NCBI GenBank assembly: GCA_033439265.1
Contig: JAVTVX010000010.1
Location: 17,081,490-17,145,489, forward strand
Direction of reading: 5' to 3'
Length of the DNA stretch: 64,000 nucleotides
Origin: Dillenia suffruticosa
Taxonomy: Eukaryota > Streptophyta > Magnoliopsida > Dilleniales > Dilleniaceae
In this document: positions 21,709-36,510 of the stretch, in pieces
How positions within the stretch are numbered: position 1 is the first letter of the stretch
Layout: each line of letters opens with the position of its first letter
The notes under the pieces: generated by a model
Seen by the model: only the letters and a program-made list of their open reading frames with translations
Told to the model about the DNA's origin: nothing
Database searches by the model: none
Position numbers and translations under genes: made by a program

Positions 21709-22575
21709 TTACTTATTGTACGGAGGTGTCGTTGGTTTCTGTACGGTTGGCATCCCAGAAGGTGACGGTGGCTGTGCGGGAGGATACCGATCGCCATGAG
21801 AAGGTGGTGGACATTGTCCACATCCAGAAGGTGGCTGATAACCACCATGGGAAGGCGGAGGGTAGCGGCCTTGAGATGGTGGAGTGTAACCCCCGTGTGA
21901 CGGAGGTTGATACCCTCCATAAGAAGGTGGAGTATAGCCACCATGATACGGCGGAGTGTAGCCGCCGTGAGTCGGTGGCTGATACCCGCCGTGATTTGGA
22001 GGAGTATGTCCGCCGTGTAAGGGTGGTTGATATCCGCCATGACTTGGAGGAGTGTGTCCACCGTGTGATGGTGGTGGGTGTTGAGAGGGTGGTTGGTATC
22101 CACCGTGACTTGGAGGAGTATATCCACCATGTGGGGGTGGTGCGTGTTGTGAAGGTGGCTGATATCCACCGTGACTTGGAGGAGTGTGGCCACCGTGTGA
22201 GGGTGGTGGACATTGAGAGGGTGGCTGAGATGTTGGTGGTTGCTTGCCGTGAGTTGGTGGCGGATATTGAGAAGGTGGTTCGTAACCATGAGAAGGTGGA
22301 GGCTGTTTGTGACGATGAGGTGGCTTGCCATGATGAGATGGAGCTTGGCCATGTTGTGGTGGCTGGCCGTAACTAGGTGGCGTCAGGCCTTGATAGGGTG
22401 GAGGTTGGCCGTAACTTGGTGGTGGTTTCACAGAGGGCGGTGGCTGATGACCAACATATCCTCCACCACCTCTGCCCGAAGCGTCATGATCTTTTGAAGA
22501 AGTAGTGGTGGAAGTGGTGCTTTGTACAGCCACCACCAGCACCAACAAAATGAGGAGACATTTCATCGTGATCAT
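21709..22575 (-). CDS. Secreted proline-rich cell-wall protein with PPSHGGY repeats
   Basis: Single-exon frame of 288 residues from the first ATG (22575); the upstream GTG in frame is not used as start. The N-terminus MITMKCLLILLVLVVAV is a clear signal peptide with cleavage likely after VQS. After a short Thr/Ser and Gly-rich stretch, the rest is tandem degenerate repeats of PPSHGGYQ / PPSHGGYT / PPSQH, rich in Pro, His, Gly and Tyr, with few Cys (one CGQC near the end). This composition is typical of hydroxyproline-rich or proline-rich structural wall proteins that are secreted and cross-linked through Tyr. The repeats make several long antisense and shifted frames, which are shadows. A good TATA box lies about 80 bases upstream. 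It is short of a defined C-terminal domain, so it is not an extensin-hybrid of the usual LRX or POE1 type. Confidence 0.85.
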   Translation of the reverse strand: MITMKCLLILLVLVVAVQSTTSTTTSSKDHDASGRGGGGYVGHQPPPSVKPPPSYGQPPPYQGLTPPSYGQPPQHGQAPSHHGKPPHRHKQPPPSHGYEPPSQYPPPTHGKQPPTSQPPSQCPPPSHGGHTPPSHGGYQPPSQHAPPPHGGYTPPSHGGYQPPSQHPPPSHGGHTPPSHGGYQPPLHGGHTPPNHGGYQPPTHGGYTPPYHGGYTPPSYGGYQPPSHGGYTPPSQGRYPPPSHGGYQPPSGCGQCPPPSHGDRYPPAQPPSPSGMPTVQKPTTPPYNK

Positions 22576-22653
22576 AGCAAGAAGGGTTTTCCACACACCA
22601 GGTAGAAATGTAGAGTGTTGAGAGAGTGAGTTTTAGCCCAGCACAATGCAGGG

Positions 22654-22661
22654 TTTATATA
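22654..22661 (-). promoter_or_regulatory. TATA box of the proline-rich protein gene
   Basis: TATATAAA on the minus strand, about 80 bases before the ATG at 22575, followed by a short leader. Confidence 0.75.
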
Positions 22662-22699
22662 GAGAGTCTGGGATGAATGTCAATTGTCCTGTAGTGTGG

Positions 22700-23824
22700 G
22701 TAGTGGGTAGCTAGTTTTTACGTGTAAGGATTTTGCTAGCGTAAAAAATAAAGCAATCACTTTGTTAAAGCACATGGACATGCACACACGTTGACACAAC
22801 CGGGGGGTTTACATCCACAGAGTCACTCGTATGTGAACCCAGTAACCCAGTACAGAAAAGCAGAACAAAATTATATAAAATTTTAATTATAATTGTCCTA
22901 TTATATGGTATTCAAATAATACAATTTTATTAACTATCGATATTAATGAAGCTGGTACTGTAAGCTCACTATTTAATAAATATCAATCAGATCATTTATT
23001 GTTACATCTCTCATAAAAATAGTAATTGTCAAATGATAGTCCACTGATCTTCAATTCTATAAAAATCAATATCAATGAACATTACAAAAATCTTGTAATT
23101 AAATTTTTAGCTATGTTTATACGGTATAGCCTTACACGCTTGCAGGCAGCCTCGACGTGTAAGGATGAGAGTACAAAAGAAGCATGGAGGGTTTGAAGGA
23201 AAAGAGCAGTGCCGGATCCCGTTGCAGTGGGTGGTTACCATGTTTATCAACCACCTTGGATTTTAGTGTTCTGCAATGTCTGACAAATATAGATAACAAC
23301 AAAAATGAAGACGTCATGGACTAGGACTTTGAAGATGATAACACACTTCTTTTACTGAAATCCCTCGAAGGGGTTCTGAATCCCAAGCGCAAGTAACGTG
23401 GGATTAATGGTAATAAAGGTGTGGAGAGGGAAGAGAGACGTCTGACTTTTTGAGGTCACTCTCTCATATTCCAAATGCACACCTGGAATTGGGACAATTC
23501 CTCAAAATTTTACAGAAAAGAAATATTAAATCTAATTATTTTAAATAAAAATTTAGTGAAACATTATTTTAATTTTTTTATAAAATAAAAAATTATTTAT
23601 GTAAAAAAATATTTAATTGAAAATATTATAAAATAAAATGAAATAAAGAGATAGAGATTACGAAACAAAACATGCTACAAGGTTATTCTGTTGCCGTGTG
23701 AAAGCAAATGCACGCAAAGGCAAAGAGGAGCACTTGAATTCGCTGCTCTGCCTCTGCGGTGTCTTTTTGGTCTGCTATACGTTACGGCATGAAAATTCAC
23801 AATCATTCACGTTATCGATCAGCC

Positions 23825-23858
<34 letters not shown>

Positions 23859-25184
23859 TATGTTTGACCATCATATTTCCACCGATCTATCTCAATCTAT
23901 TATTAGACTCTTAGTAGGAAAAACTCTTCAAATATAATTCCTTTTATTTTAAAAATTCAAAACTCATATTTTGATTAAATGATTCGTTATCCGTCTCGAT
24001 CTCCGCTCTCAATGTTCCTTCGTGTCCAGCTCTCCTGACTTGGAACAACATTTATCACAATAAGGGCAGAAATCAGACCCCATACAAGCAAAGAGCTAAA
24101 TCCTAAAACGTATTTATTACTTGGTATTTGGTATTTGGCTCAGAAAACCATACAAATTTCTCTTCCTTTTTTCTTGATAAAACACAGACACCGCACTACA
24201 CTTCTGAGCACAAAAATGAAAATCTTGCATTGTGAAATATCCAGTTTGAGATATAATTATTACTTTGAAGATGAACCCATTACACAGCCCTATCAAAGGC
24301 GGATTATACCCTTTATAACTTGAATAGTTGAAGCCACCTATAATGTTGTGTATATATTTTGTGATGTGTTATTCACCCTCACTGAATACACAAAACGTTT
24401 AGATCAGAATTGCGCACAAGATGCTACAGTCCTGGCAATAGTGTCCCTCCATTGAACTGAGATCTTGGTTTGGCCATTAATCGTTAATCATTCCCCTTTA
24501 AATGGAACTTGTAAGAGTAGACAGAGAGAAGCGTTGGACATATGTGTCAACCTTCTATAAAGCCAAGATAAGAGAAGCTCTACTAAGCTAATTGAACACT
24601 TCCACGCCTTCACCACCAAACAAGAGGAGGAAGAAATGGTCATTCATGGTGTCTGATTTGAATGTTCTCCTAGATGCAATCAACGAGTTGAAAATAAAAA
24701 ACCAACAAATAATTCTAGCAACGCTGGAGTTCATCAGCACCAATTGAAATGGCACCAAGAACCCCGAACAATTTTACCGCCTTTCAGGTGAGATGATACA
24801 ATGCAGCCTGTATATGTTGAGCAACCAATACATCTCCGGTAAAATTTAAACTTACACACAAGGGACACCACCAAAATGTAAGGGAAGAAGAACCAAGAAC
24901 ACTGAAAATCAGAGGGCAGTCTTCCAATGGTGTCCATAATCAACAGTTGAATGGTCATTTACAGGACCAATTAAATATACATGGGCACCAAATTTTCAAT
25001 GAGTAACAAAAAAAATGTCATAAGTATTTCAAATTTGCTCCACCTGCATTTAGTTGCTTCACAGAAAAAGGGTATATACCCAAACCTTTCTGTCAGTAGC
25101 ATGCTACTTTTTATCAGAAAATACAAACACCTTCCCAATAGCAATGATTAACAACAACCAAGTATTCACTTCTCCAAGCATGTG
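22700..25184. other. Spacer with CT microsatellite, no gene seen
   Basis: Promoter region of the proline-rich gene on its left part, then AT-rich sequence with (CT)n at about 23828-23857. Nothing in 24.0-25.18 kb has recognisable coding character; part may be 3' UTR of the PP1 gene. Confidence 0.5.
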
Positions 25185-25292
25185 TTAAAGCTCAGGAGAA
25201 GCCTTTAGCAGCAACCCTCTTCTCCCCAAGCAATTAACGATGTTTGGGGCAATCCTATATTCTTCAAACTTCTTCCTCCAGTTACGGACCAC
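25185..25292 (-). other. Orphan coding-looking terminal exon
   Basis: Preceded by a good 3' splice site (TTTATTCCAG), the minus strand reads an open stretch containing VVRNWRKKFEEYRIAPN and CLGRRGLLLKASPEL followed by TAA. Charge pattern and ending look like a genuine C-terminus. No upstream partner exon was found between here and the PP1 stop codon at 25902. It could be an alternative last exon, a fragment of a lost gene, or chance; I do not recognise the family. Confidence 0.25.
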
Positions 25293-25764
25293 TGGAATAA
25301 AGCCATACAGGGATCAGGCGTGATAAATGAGATGGTTTTCTATTACATACCAGAAAATAAGATTCAGATCAGCTCAATATTAAATGTATGGCCAACGAAA
25401 TTACAAAAACTTCACTGCAGCTATTTAGAATCTTAAACAGAATAAGCAATGAAAGAATTCCATCATTGATCACGCTTAAACTGCCAATAGTTCACAAAAA
25501 TTATAGCCCTCAAAATTGTGTGCACTCCATCTTGCATAAGTTAGATAAAAGCATATATGAGCATACATACAAAATTTATTTCTCATTAAGGGATAAGTGA
25601 ATCATGCTAACAAAGAAGCATCAAATTGACATCTAGTGCCAGACAATTAGCAGTAACATCTTGCACAACTCAAAACAGAAAACTAGATGCATGCAGAAAA
25701 CAGTAAGTCAGGAAATGAATATTAATTCCGTTAAACCACAGTAAACAGTTCAAATACCATAACC

Positions 25765-25836
25765 ACAGAGCATTGAAAGAGTTAAAGACTGGATTATAAA
25801 CAGAGCATTGAAAGAGTTAAAGACCGGATTATATCT
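25765..25836. repeat. 36-base tandem duplication in the PP1 3' flank
   Basis: Two almost identical 36-base copies (CAGAGCATTGAAAGAGTTAA...) at 25765-25800 and 25801-25836, just beyond the PP1 stop codon and probably within its 3' UTR. Confidence 0.9.
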
Positions 25837-25901
25837 GCAAAAGCTGAAAACAAACCTTAGCTACTGTTGGAGAATCAAAACTTCATTTATCATGATTTCT
25901 T

Positions 25902-29523
<3,622 letters not shown>

Positions 29524-29689
29524 CAATTTCTCTCTCTTCTTTTTTCCCCAAGTTCTTCAAATTTAGGGCCAAAATAAGCAAAACCCACAAACCCTAATGC
29601 TCAGAGAGGAGAGGGAATTAGTGGGTGATCTCTGCTCTTCTGTTTTTTCGAATTGGCGAGAGACTAATTTGGATAAAGAGAAAGGGAAG

Positions 29690-29840
29690 GGAAAAGAAAG
29701 AGAGAGAAAGAGAGAGATGGTTGATAAATAATTATAAGCTGTTTGCTTTTTTTATATTAAATAATTGATAAATTTGGACAGTGAAGGAGGGAATGTAAGA
29801 GAGAGAAAGAGAAAAGGATAGAGAGAGAGAGAGAATGGGG
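29690..29840 (-). promoter_or_regulatory. GA-rich leader or promoter of PP1
   Basis: Several short GA tracts lie 170-320 bases upstream of the PP1 ATG, CT-rich in the sense direction. They resemble GAGA/Y-patch elements; their role is inferred from position. Confidence 0.35.
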
Positions 29841-29999
29841 TCGTGAAGAGAGATGCAGAGGCGTGACTGCAAGTCCGAGATGGCGGAGGCACCTATAACA
29901 ATGAATATTCATCGTCGGAGTCGGATGTAAATCCACCTTTTATTCATTTCTTGTTTTATTTCAATGATACCCCTCGATATCTCTTCGCATATTTTCGTC

Positions 30000-31990
30000 C
30001 TTAACCTCTGATTATGGATAATTACAAAACCCCTGCAATTTAATCAAATTTTGCTCGACCACCGCCAATGTTTTATTTTTTATTTTTTTAGAAACATCGA
30101 ATGGAAAATATTTTCTCTTTTACTTTTTTTTGGTGAAAAAAAATATCAATTTAATAATTTTTTTTTTAAATCTAACTCATAGAAAATATTCATAAAATCA
30201 GAGACAAAATTCATTCTTAATCTTAATTTTTAAATTAATTTAAAAATACAAATCTCATAGTCAAGATTGAGCAAATGGGAAAAATAAAAGAAAAAATTAA
30301 TTCAAATTAATGCAAATCTCATAGTCAATTATTTTAATCTATTTTTGCCTAAACCTATTTGCCAAAAATAATCATTGCCCATATCACAATTCCCAGCCGG
30401 CTAACATGGTCATGTCCGAGATAACAAACCAGAAAATACCAACAAAAGTATTATGTTTGAAGCTTGGCAATTTTAGATTTATTGCATGAATTATACCATA
30501 AATAGCCTATACGTGTAGTAGTCGAAATCTTGGGTATCTCTCTTAATCAGCTATATATAATCATAGTCTTAATTATGCATGTATATATATCTATATGTAG
30601 AAAGAAACATTGAATATGAAATATATCCATAGACCCTTTTCTTAACTTTCATTTTACGATAATTTAATTTAATTTTATATTATTTTATTTATAATATTTT
30701 TTTTATAAAAATATAGAATTTTGTATATAAAAATCAATTTTTTTTTTTTTTCTGTAAAACTGGTCATCAATTCGTTTGGTGTCTTGTGATTCTTTCCTTC
30801 TATTTTCGCTTGGATTTCTATTTTGGAGTCCCTTATTATTATGTTTTTTAAAGAAATTTTCAAATTTTGCCATCCACACCCCAAATAAATAGGTTCCAAA
30901 AATAGTAAGATATAGCAAACAGCTCGTCGAAGAGAATGACCCGCACCATATATATCCCACTCATTCCTAGCTATTATAGAAGCTCACACCTAAATATTTT
31001 CTTTCTTTGTTTTTTTCTTTGGAAAAAATTTCATTGGTTATTAGCATGAGATAATATTGTATATTTGATTATTATTATTATTATATTTTTTTACAAAATA
31101 AATTCGATTTTTGGTGATTATAGTTACTACACTAAAATTATGATAAGTGCTCTTCCCAGATTTATAAATATTTTTTTAAAAAAATATATCTACTACCAAT
31201 TGAAATATTAAATTTTGTCATATTGTTTTAATTTATAAACAAACAATGTTATATAAATTAAATAAATCAAAAATCTAATAGATCAAATCACGCATGATAG
31301 TTTATGTGAGTAAAAAATAAAAAATTTTTAAATTTGAGTAATTTTAATCTGGTCAAAATATCTGCCAAATCAAATAAAATAAAATAAATTAAAATATTTT
31401 GATATAAAGTGATACATAAAATTGGATCCATTTAATTTTTGATTTTTTGGTCTCTCTCCATTGTTATTTATAAATAAAAAAAAGGGATTGTTAGTTTATT
31501 TTTCAAAGCAATTCCTAGAGATTTGTTTTAGATTTCTTCTGGGTAGAAAAATATTTTTTATTAATCATAAAAGAAAGAAAAAATGAGAGGCTATTTTTGA
31601 AACAAATAGAGCTTTAATTTTCGGAATAAGTATTTTTATTTATATTTTTTTGAATTTACCCACGTAATAATGTTTCATGGTTGCGCCTCTTCCTTTCTTG
31701 ATGAAAGGGTATCCAGGTGAAACACACATGGGCATTTTGATGGAATTTTAAAAATGTTGATGGTAACGAGTTGTCCGAAATTCGACCATGTTGTCACTCA
31801 GTGACAGCTCAAGGTCAAGCGCTGGAATCTTCCATTTTCATCCTCGCTTTCCTGATTCTATTCCGCTTTATTGCGTCCGTCGTTCCGAAAAAAATAGGAA
31901 AGTGTTTTAAGAAGAATGTTATGATTTTTCCTAGTATGAAATTTTGAACGAATTTGATCTTTTTCTTGATTTCATCTTTTCTCCTTTTCC
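30000..31990. other. AT-rich spacer, no gene seen
   Basis: Strongly AT-rich sequence between the PP1 promoter and the MTP-B first exon. No supported gene or RNA on either strand. Confidence 0.6.
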
Positions 31991-32111
31991 TTTTCAAATT
32001 GGGTTGTGGGTTTGGTGATTATGATCACATCCAAAGATCCATTTGAGAGCGAAACCCTAACTGCCCATTTTTTCTCCTCTCGTTCATCTTTGAATCTCCC
32101 GTCAGGTATGT

Positions 32112-32247
32112 CTGATGTTTCTCATGAAACTTGGGTTTTAATGGGTTTTCAAAGTTATTTTGAAATTTTTAGTCGTTGTCTGTTGTTTCTCATGAAACTT
32201 GGGTTTTAATAGGTTTTCAACGTTGTTTTGAAATTTTTAGTCATTTG
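32112..32247. repeat. 68-base tandem duplication at start of MTP-B leader intron
   Basis: Two copies containing TTTCTCATGAAACTTGGG, offset 68 bases, directly after the splice donor at 32105/32106. Confidence 0.88.
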
Positions 32248-32402
32248 GTGTAGGACTATGATGTTTTATTGGCTCACAAATTGGTGAATTATTGGGGTTA
32301 TATTTGCAAATTTTTGTTGAAATTGGAATGTATGCGTGGAAGAGTGACTGCCTTATGCTGATTTTTATTGGGTTATTTCTGTGTAAGTGATACCATTTTG
32401 TT

Positions 32403-32665
32403 AGCTATGGGTTTGAAATGGATCTTGAGGTATTTCTAGGCAGGGTTAGAGGCCACTTGGATTTGCATGACTGTGCCGTTTGTCTATGCCTATGCTGATA
32501 GTGAAACTAAGCGGATTCTGCAACATTTGTGTTTTAGGTATGGTTTTGTAATGGGTCTTGAGACATTTCGATGCAAAGTGTTAAAACTACTTGGATTTGC
32601 ATACAATGTTGTTTGTCTATGTCTAGGCTGATTGTGAAACTAAGCTGATTCTGCAATATTTTGGG
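32403..32665. repeat. 134-base tandem duplication in MTP-B leader intron
   Basis: Two diverged copies (about 32403-32534 and 32537-32665) share ACTTGGATTTGCAT, GTTTGTCTATG and GTGAAACTAAGC(T/G)GATTCTG, offset 134 bases. Confidence 0.85.
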
Positions 32666-33126
32666 CATCAGGAATAATTCCCAAATCAGTTGGGGTAACC
32701 TATATGATTCTTTTTTCTGTTCGCTACCTTTTGAAGGCATACCAGGAGTTAAATTGAAGTTGAACATTTCATGTCTCAAGAAGGTCAATATTTAATCTAG
32801 CTTAAGGAAAATGCATTAAATCTTCTGTTTTCACATACTTCCCCTGCGAAACCTTGACATCTTGGAAATTATTTACACCTCAAGAAAAGGTCAAACACCC
32901 CCCATGTTGTATTCAGTGATGCATGAAATTTTTGCTGGTTTAATAGTCATCTCAATATGTGTGTGAAGCTTCTTACAACCCAACCTCTTCGTTCTTGCAG
33001 CATTAAGTCTTTAAAAAATAATAATCTTGAATCTTCTTGATGGGTCTACTAAATTTGGTCCTTCTGAATCTATGGGTTGTGACCATGATTTTTTCTTTTT
33101 CTTTTATTTTTTTTTTTTTTGTGCAG

Positions 33127-34302
33127 ATGGAACTTCAGGAGGTTCCTATCTTGGTGATTGAGAATTTCTCTGAAATTGAGATGCCAAGAGCTTCTGGGGA
33201 AGTTGATGAACCACATATCCCATGTCAATCACCCTGTGGTTGCTTGTGTGCCTTCTCCAATCATGAAAGTAATAAATCAGATGTACAACAACGAGCAGAG
33301 TCCAAAATGAAGCTTGTAGGGCTTATTTTTTTATATTTATTTTTCATGGCAATAGAGGTCTTTGGAGGTCTGAAATCTAATAGCCTTGCAGTTCTCTCAG
33401 ATGCAGCCCACTTGCTGACAGATATTGCCGGATTAACCATTTCTCTTTTTGGCATATGGGCCTCCGGCTGGAAGGCAACATCAAATTATTCTTTTGGGTT
33501 CTCTAGGCTTGAAGTTTTGGGAGCCCTTCTATCTGTGCAACTTGTTTGGCTTATCTCGGGGGTCTTAATATTCGAAGCAGTCAACAGACTTCTTGTCAAA
33601 GATGCACCTGTGAACGGGAAGATAATGTTTGCAGTTGCAGTGTTTGGCTTTCTCACTAACTTAATCATGGTTTTGTGGCTTCACCATGACCACTCTCATC
33701 ATGGTTGTGGGCATGGACTTCATGGGGATCATGGTCATGCTCACCATGGTTGTGGGCATGGAGATCAAGGCAATGACAACCACGGGGAAGAGGAATCCAC
33801 CTCAACAGCTGAAGAGAAGATCAATCTGATTTCTAGTTCTCCAGACAATGGTAAAACTTCAAACATTAATCTTCAAGCTGCTTACTTGCATGTACTGGCA
33901 GATATGATTCAATCTATGGGGGTGATTATAGCTGGAGCCATCATATGGGCAAAACCAGATTGGCTGGTGGTTGATCTCATCTGCACGCTGATCTTCTCGA
34001 CTTTTGTAGTAAGCACTACAATAACCATGCTAAGAAGTATTTTTGGTATATTAATGGAGCGCACTCCTGGTACTATTGATATTTCTAACCTCGAAACCAG
34101 TCTGAAAAGTATCAAAGGAGTTCATGATGTTCATGATTTACATGTTTGGTCTGTAACAATGGGAAAAGTTGCAATGGCTTGCCATGTGAAAGCTGAGGCG
34201 GGAGTTAGTTCAAGGGATATCCTTCTTAAGATTAGAGATTTCTGTGAAAAGACATACAGAATTAATCATGTTACTATTCAAATTGAAGAGGAACGAGGGT
34301 AG
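33127..34302 (+). CDS. MTPB1: Metal tolerance protein, MTP-B type (CDF zinc transporter)
   Basis: Cation diffusion facilitator that exports Zn2+ from cytosol into vacuole or other compartments in exchange for protons. Coding sequence is a single exon of 391 residues. The ATG follows directly after a pyrimidine tract and GTGCAG, so a leader intron (32106-33126) is likely, with a noncoding exon ending GTCAG|GTATG. Six membrane segments are visible. Metal-site HxxxD motifs occur in TM2 (H95, D99) and TM5 (H255, D259). A His-rich cytosolic loop covers 186-219 with repeated HGCGHG and HGDHGH. The N-terminus carries a Cys cluster (33-41). The C-terminal domain (after about 310) has HDLHVWSV and ends with a short acidic tail. 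It resembles remembered MTPB1 more than MTP1 (shorter His loop, FCEKTYRINH end). Nearest neighbour downstream is the convergent RABA2b gene, about 690 bases away. Confidence 0.9.
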   Translation: MELQEVPILVIENFSEIEMPRASGEVDEPHIPCQSPCGCLCAFSNHESNKSDVQQRAESKMKLVGLIFLYLFFMAIEVFGGLKSNSLAVLSDAAHLLTDIAGLTISLFGIWASGWKATSNYSFGFSRLEVLGALLSVQLVWLISGVLIFEAVNRLLVKDAPVNGKIMFAVAVFGFLTNLIMVLWLHHDHSHHGCGHGLHGDHGHAHHGCGHGDQGNDNHGEEESTSTAEEKINLISSSPDNGKTSNINLQAAYLHVLADMIQSMGVIIAGAIIWAKPDWLVVDLICTLIFSTFVVSTTITMLRSIFGILMERTPGTIDISNLETSLKSIKGVHDVHDLHVWSVTMGKVAMACHVKAEAGVSSRDILLKIRDFCEKTYRINHVTIQIEEERG

Positions 34303-34990
34303 CTTATTTCAATTCCTAGTGATATTGCTTTCTTTTTTCCTGATAGAAATATCCAAGTAGCTAGACCCGAGTTATAACTTTTTAGTAAAGATAAGTAGCT
34401 GTCCAGCTTAGCTGCTTTTTTTCTGCCATTGAATGGTTGTTCAAGACCCTGGGAAAGTTACCACTTCAAATTCCATCGTAATGTAATTTGCACCTGTGCT
34501 TGAAGCAGATGATTGTAGCATTAGCAGTTTGATGACAAAGTGTAAATTGCCACATCCTTGACGCACCAGGACACAAATTATGAGTAGAACCCATGTGCAA
34601 TCACCTCTTCTTTAGGAGTTGCTCAATCACTTGGCATTGACATGGATATAAAATAGGAAAAGCAAAAGGTCTTTATTATGAATTAGGAAGTACCTTTAAC
34701 AGAAAAGCAAAGATAAACAATATACTTAATCACCACGTACTCAATGATATGTCACGCTTTCCCCCAGACAATCACATATTTGGCCAAGTTCTGCTTTAGA
34801 CACGAAAATAGAATGGAGCATGAAAAGGAGAACCCACAAGTTGCTATGGCTATCACATCCCTTTCATAATGACTCTACGAAGCATCAAAGTATTTTACAG
34901 GTCCCTCTCCCATTTATACAAGCCAAAAAAACAAATAAATAAATAAATAACTCCTCACTAGGAATCCTCCTCCCTCGCTTAAATGTCAGC
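34303..34990. other. Convergent 3' region
   Basis: Shared 3' flank of the MTP-B gene (plus) and the RABA2b gene (minus); probably both 3' UTRs. Nothing else seen. Confidence 0.6.
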
Positions 34991-36510
34991 TTAAGTAGAG
35001 CAACAAGCTTTCTTGTTTGAATTTGCATCACCAATATTGATAGTAGTCCCTTGACTAGGCGCACTGAGAGCAGCTGCTTCCTGGGCTGCTAGGGCCTTTT
35101 TGCTTATGATATGGTAAATCTCTGTTAATATAGTTTGGAATGCCTTCTCGATATTGTATGCTTCTAGTGCTGATGTTTCAAGAAATGAAAGTCCTTCCTT
35201 CTCAGCCAATGCCTGACCATCCTCCTCGGAAACTTTTCTGAGATGGGCCAAGTCAGATTTGTTCCCAGCCATCATAATGACTATGTTGGAGTCTGCATGG
35301 TCCCTCAACTCACGAAGCCACCTCTGGACATTGTCAAATGTTTGCCTCTTAGTTATGTCATAGACAAGGAGTGCACCAACAGCACCCCTATAATATGCAC
35401 TGGTAATAGCTCGGTACCGTTCCTGGCCAGCAGTGTCCCAAATCTGTGCCTTGACCGTCTTTCCTTCTGCCTGTTGATTAAATTTAAATAAACCACTTCA
35501 TTAGAATCACTATGTAGACCACATCCTGAAGTCAGCCACCAAAAAATTCCATGAAAGATCTTTTTTTTGAGGGGGGTGGGGGACTGGAAAAAAGATTGCT
35601 TTGAAATATGAATAAACTGCTCCATATCACAGTGGTTTCGCAGATCACACCACTACACTTCAATGCAAAGCAGCAATCCACGCCAAGAGGCACCATCTCT
35701 GAACTTTTCTAGAAAGTCCCTACCTAACCCACCAATTAGAAACTAGTCAAACAAATTTCAAAGTCTAAGTGAAAATTAAGATGTAGCACGTACAGAGGGC
35801 CGCTCAACAAGAAAGCAAATAGGCCAAGTAGCATACAAAGCCACATAATAAAAGATAATGCCAAAGAGCCCCATCCAAATTGCACTAGAAAATCAATCTC
35901 AAGTGATGGGAAAAATCAGACACCAAACTATTGAACGTATTCAGCAGAAATATCATGGCACTATCTCAGTCAATCATGTAACAAACAAACATTAATTTTA
36001 TGTCATAATTTTTGTTTTTGCCCTGAAAACTCAAAAGGGCCTTTTTTTTTGTCCTTTGGAAGAGGAAGCACAGAAACTACAAGTTGTGTTCTCTGCTGTT
36101 TTGAATTGGGTGGCGTTTTGGCTACAGTAGATTGTCAATAACTTCAACACCTAATGGGACCTCACCCTTTTTTCAGATAATTAAGAAGCATAATCATGTT
36201 TAGGAAATAATATTATTAAAAAAATGAGAGAAAAAAAAATCAAAAAGATAACAATCGATCGAATCGAACGACAGCGCAGTATGAAATATACAATAGATCG
36301 ATTCAAAATTGGAGGCAAAATGTTGGGTTGAAAGAAAAATATTGCCTGGAGAGTCTTGGTAGCGAACTCGACTCCAATAGTGGATTTCGATTCCAAACAG
36401 AATTCATTTCTCGTGAACCTCGACAGAATGTTGGATTTTCCAACGCCGGAGTCTCCGATCAAGACGATCTTGAAGAGGTAATCGTACTCATGATCAATCC
36501 TATTCGCCAT
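34991..36510 (-). CDS. RABA2B: Rab11-class small GTPase, RABA2b-like
   Basis: Small GTPase of the plant RABA (Rab11) clade, acting at the trans-Golgi network and early endosome and at the growing cell plate. Exons 36346-36510 and 34991-35470 give 214 residues. GTP-binding motifs are complete: GDSGVGKS (19-26), effector region STIGVEF, WDTAGQE with catalytic Q71, GNKSD (124-128) and ETSAL (153-157). The C-terminus ends CCST (211-214), a double-geranylgeranylation signal. [20 protein letters not shown] and the TINIGDAN tail are closest to remembered RABA2b. The exon 1 junction is fixed by protein homology at CAG|GCAATA, so the 875-base intron appears to start with GC, not GT. No GT lies close enough to give a normal protein. 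The leader includes a short GA tract near 36680-36694. Confidence 0.94.

Noticed and set aside
21621..22376. Long plus-strand and shifted frames (up to 251 codons) opposite the proline-rich gene
   Set aside because: They come from the regular Pro/His/Gly codon repeats; the minus frame alone has a signal peptide, TATA box and sensible composition.
33037..33126. Extension of the MTP-B frame 30 codons upstream with a hydrophobic stretch
   Set aside because: The extra codons are a T-rich tract ending in GTGCAG, i.e. the end of an intron; the family protein starts at MELQE.
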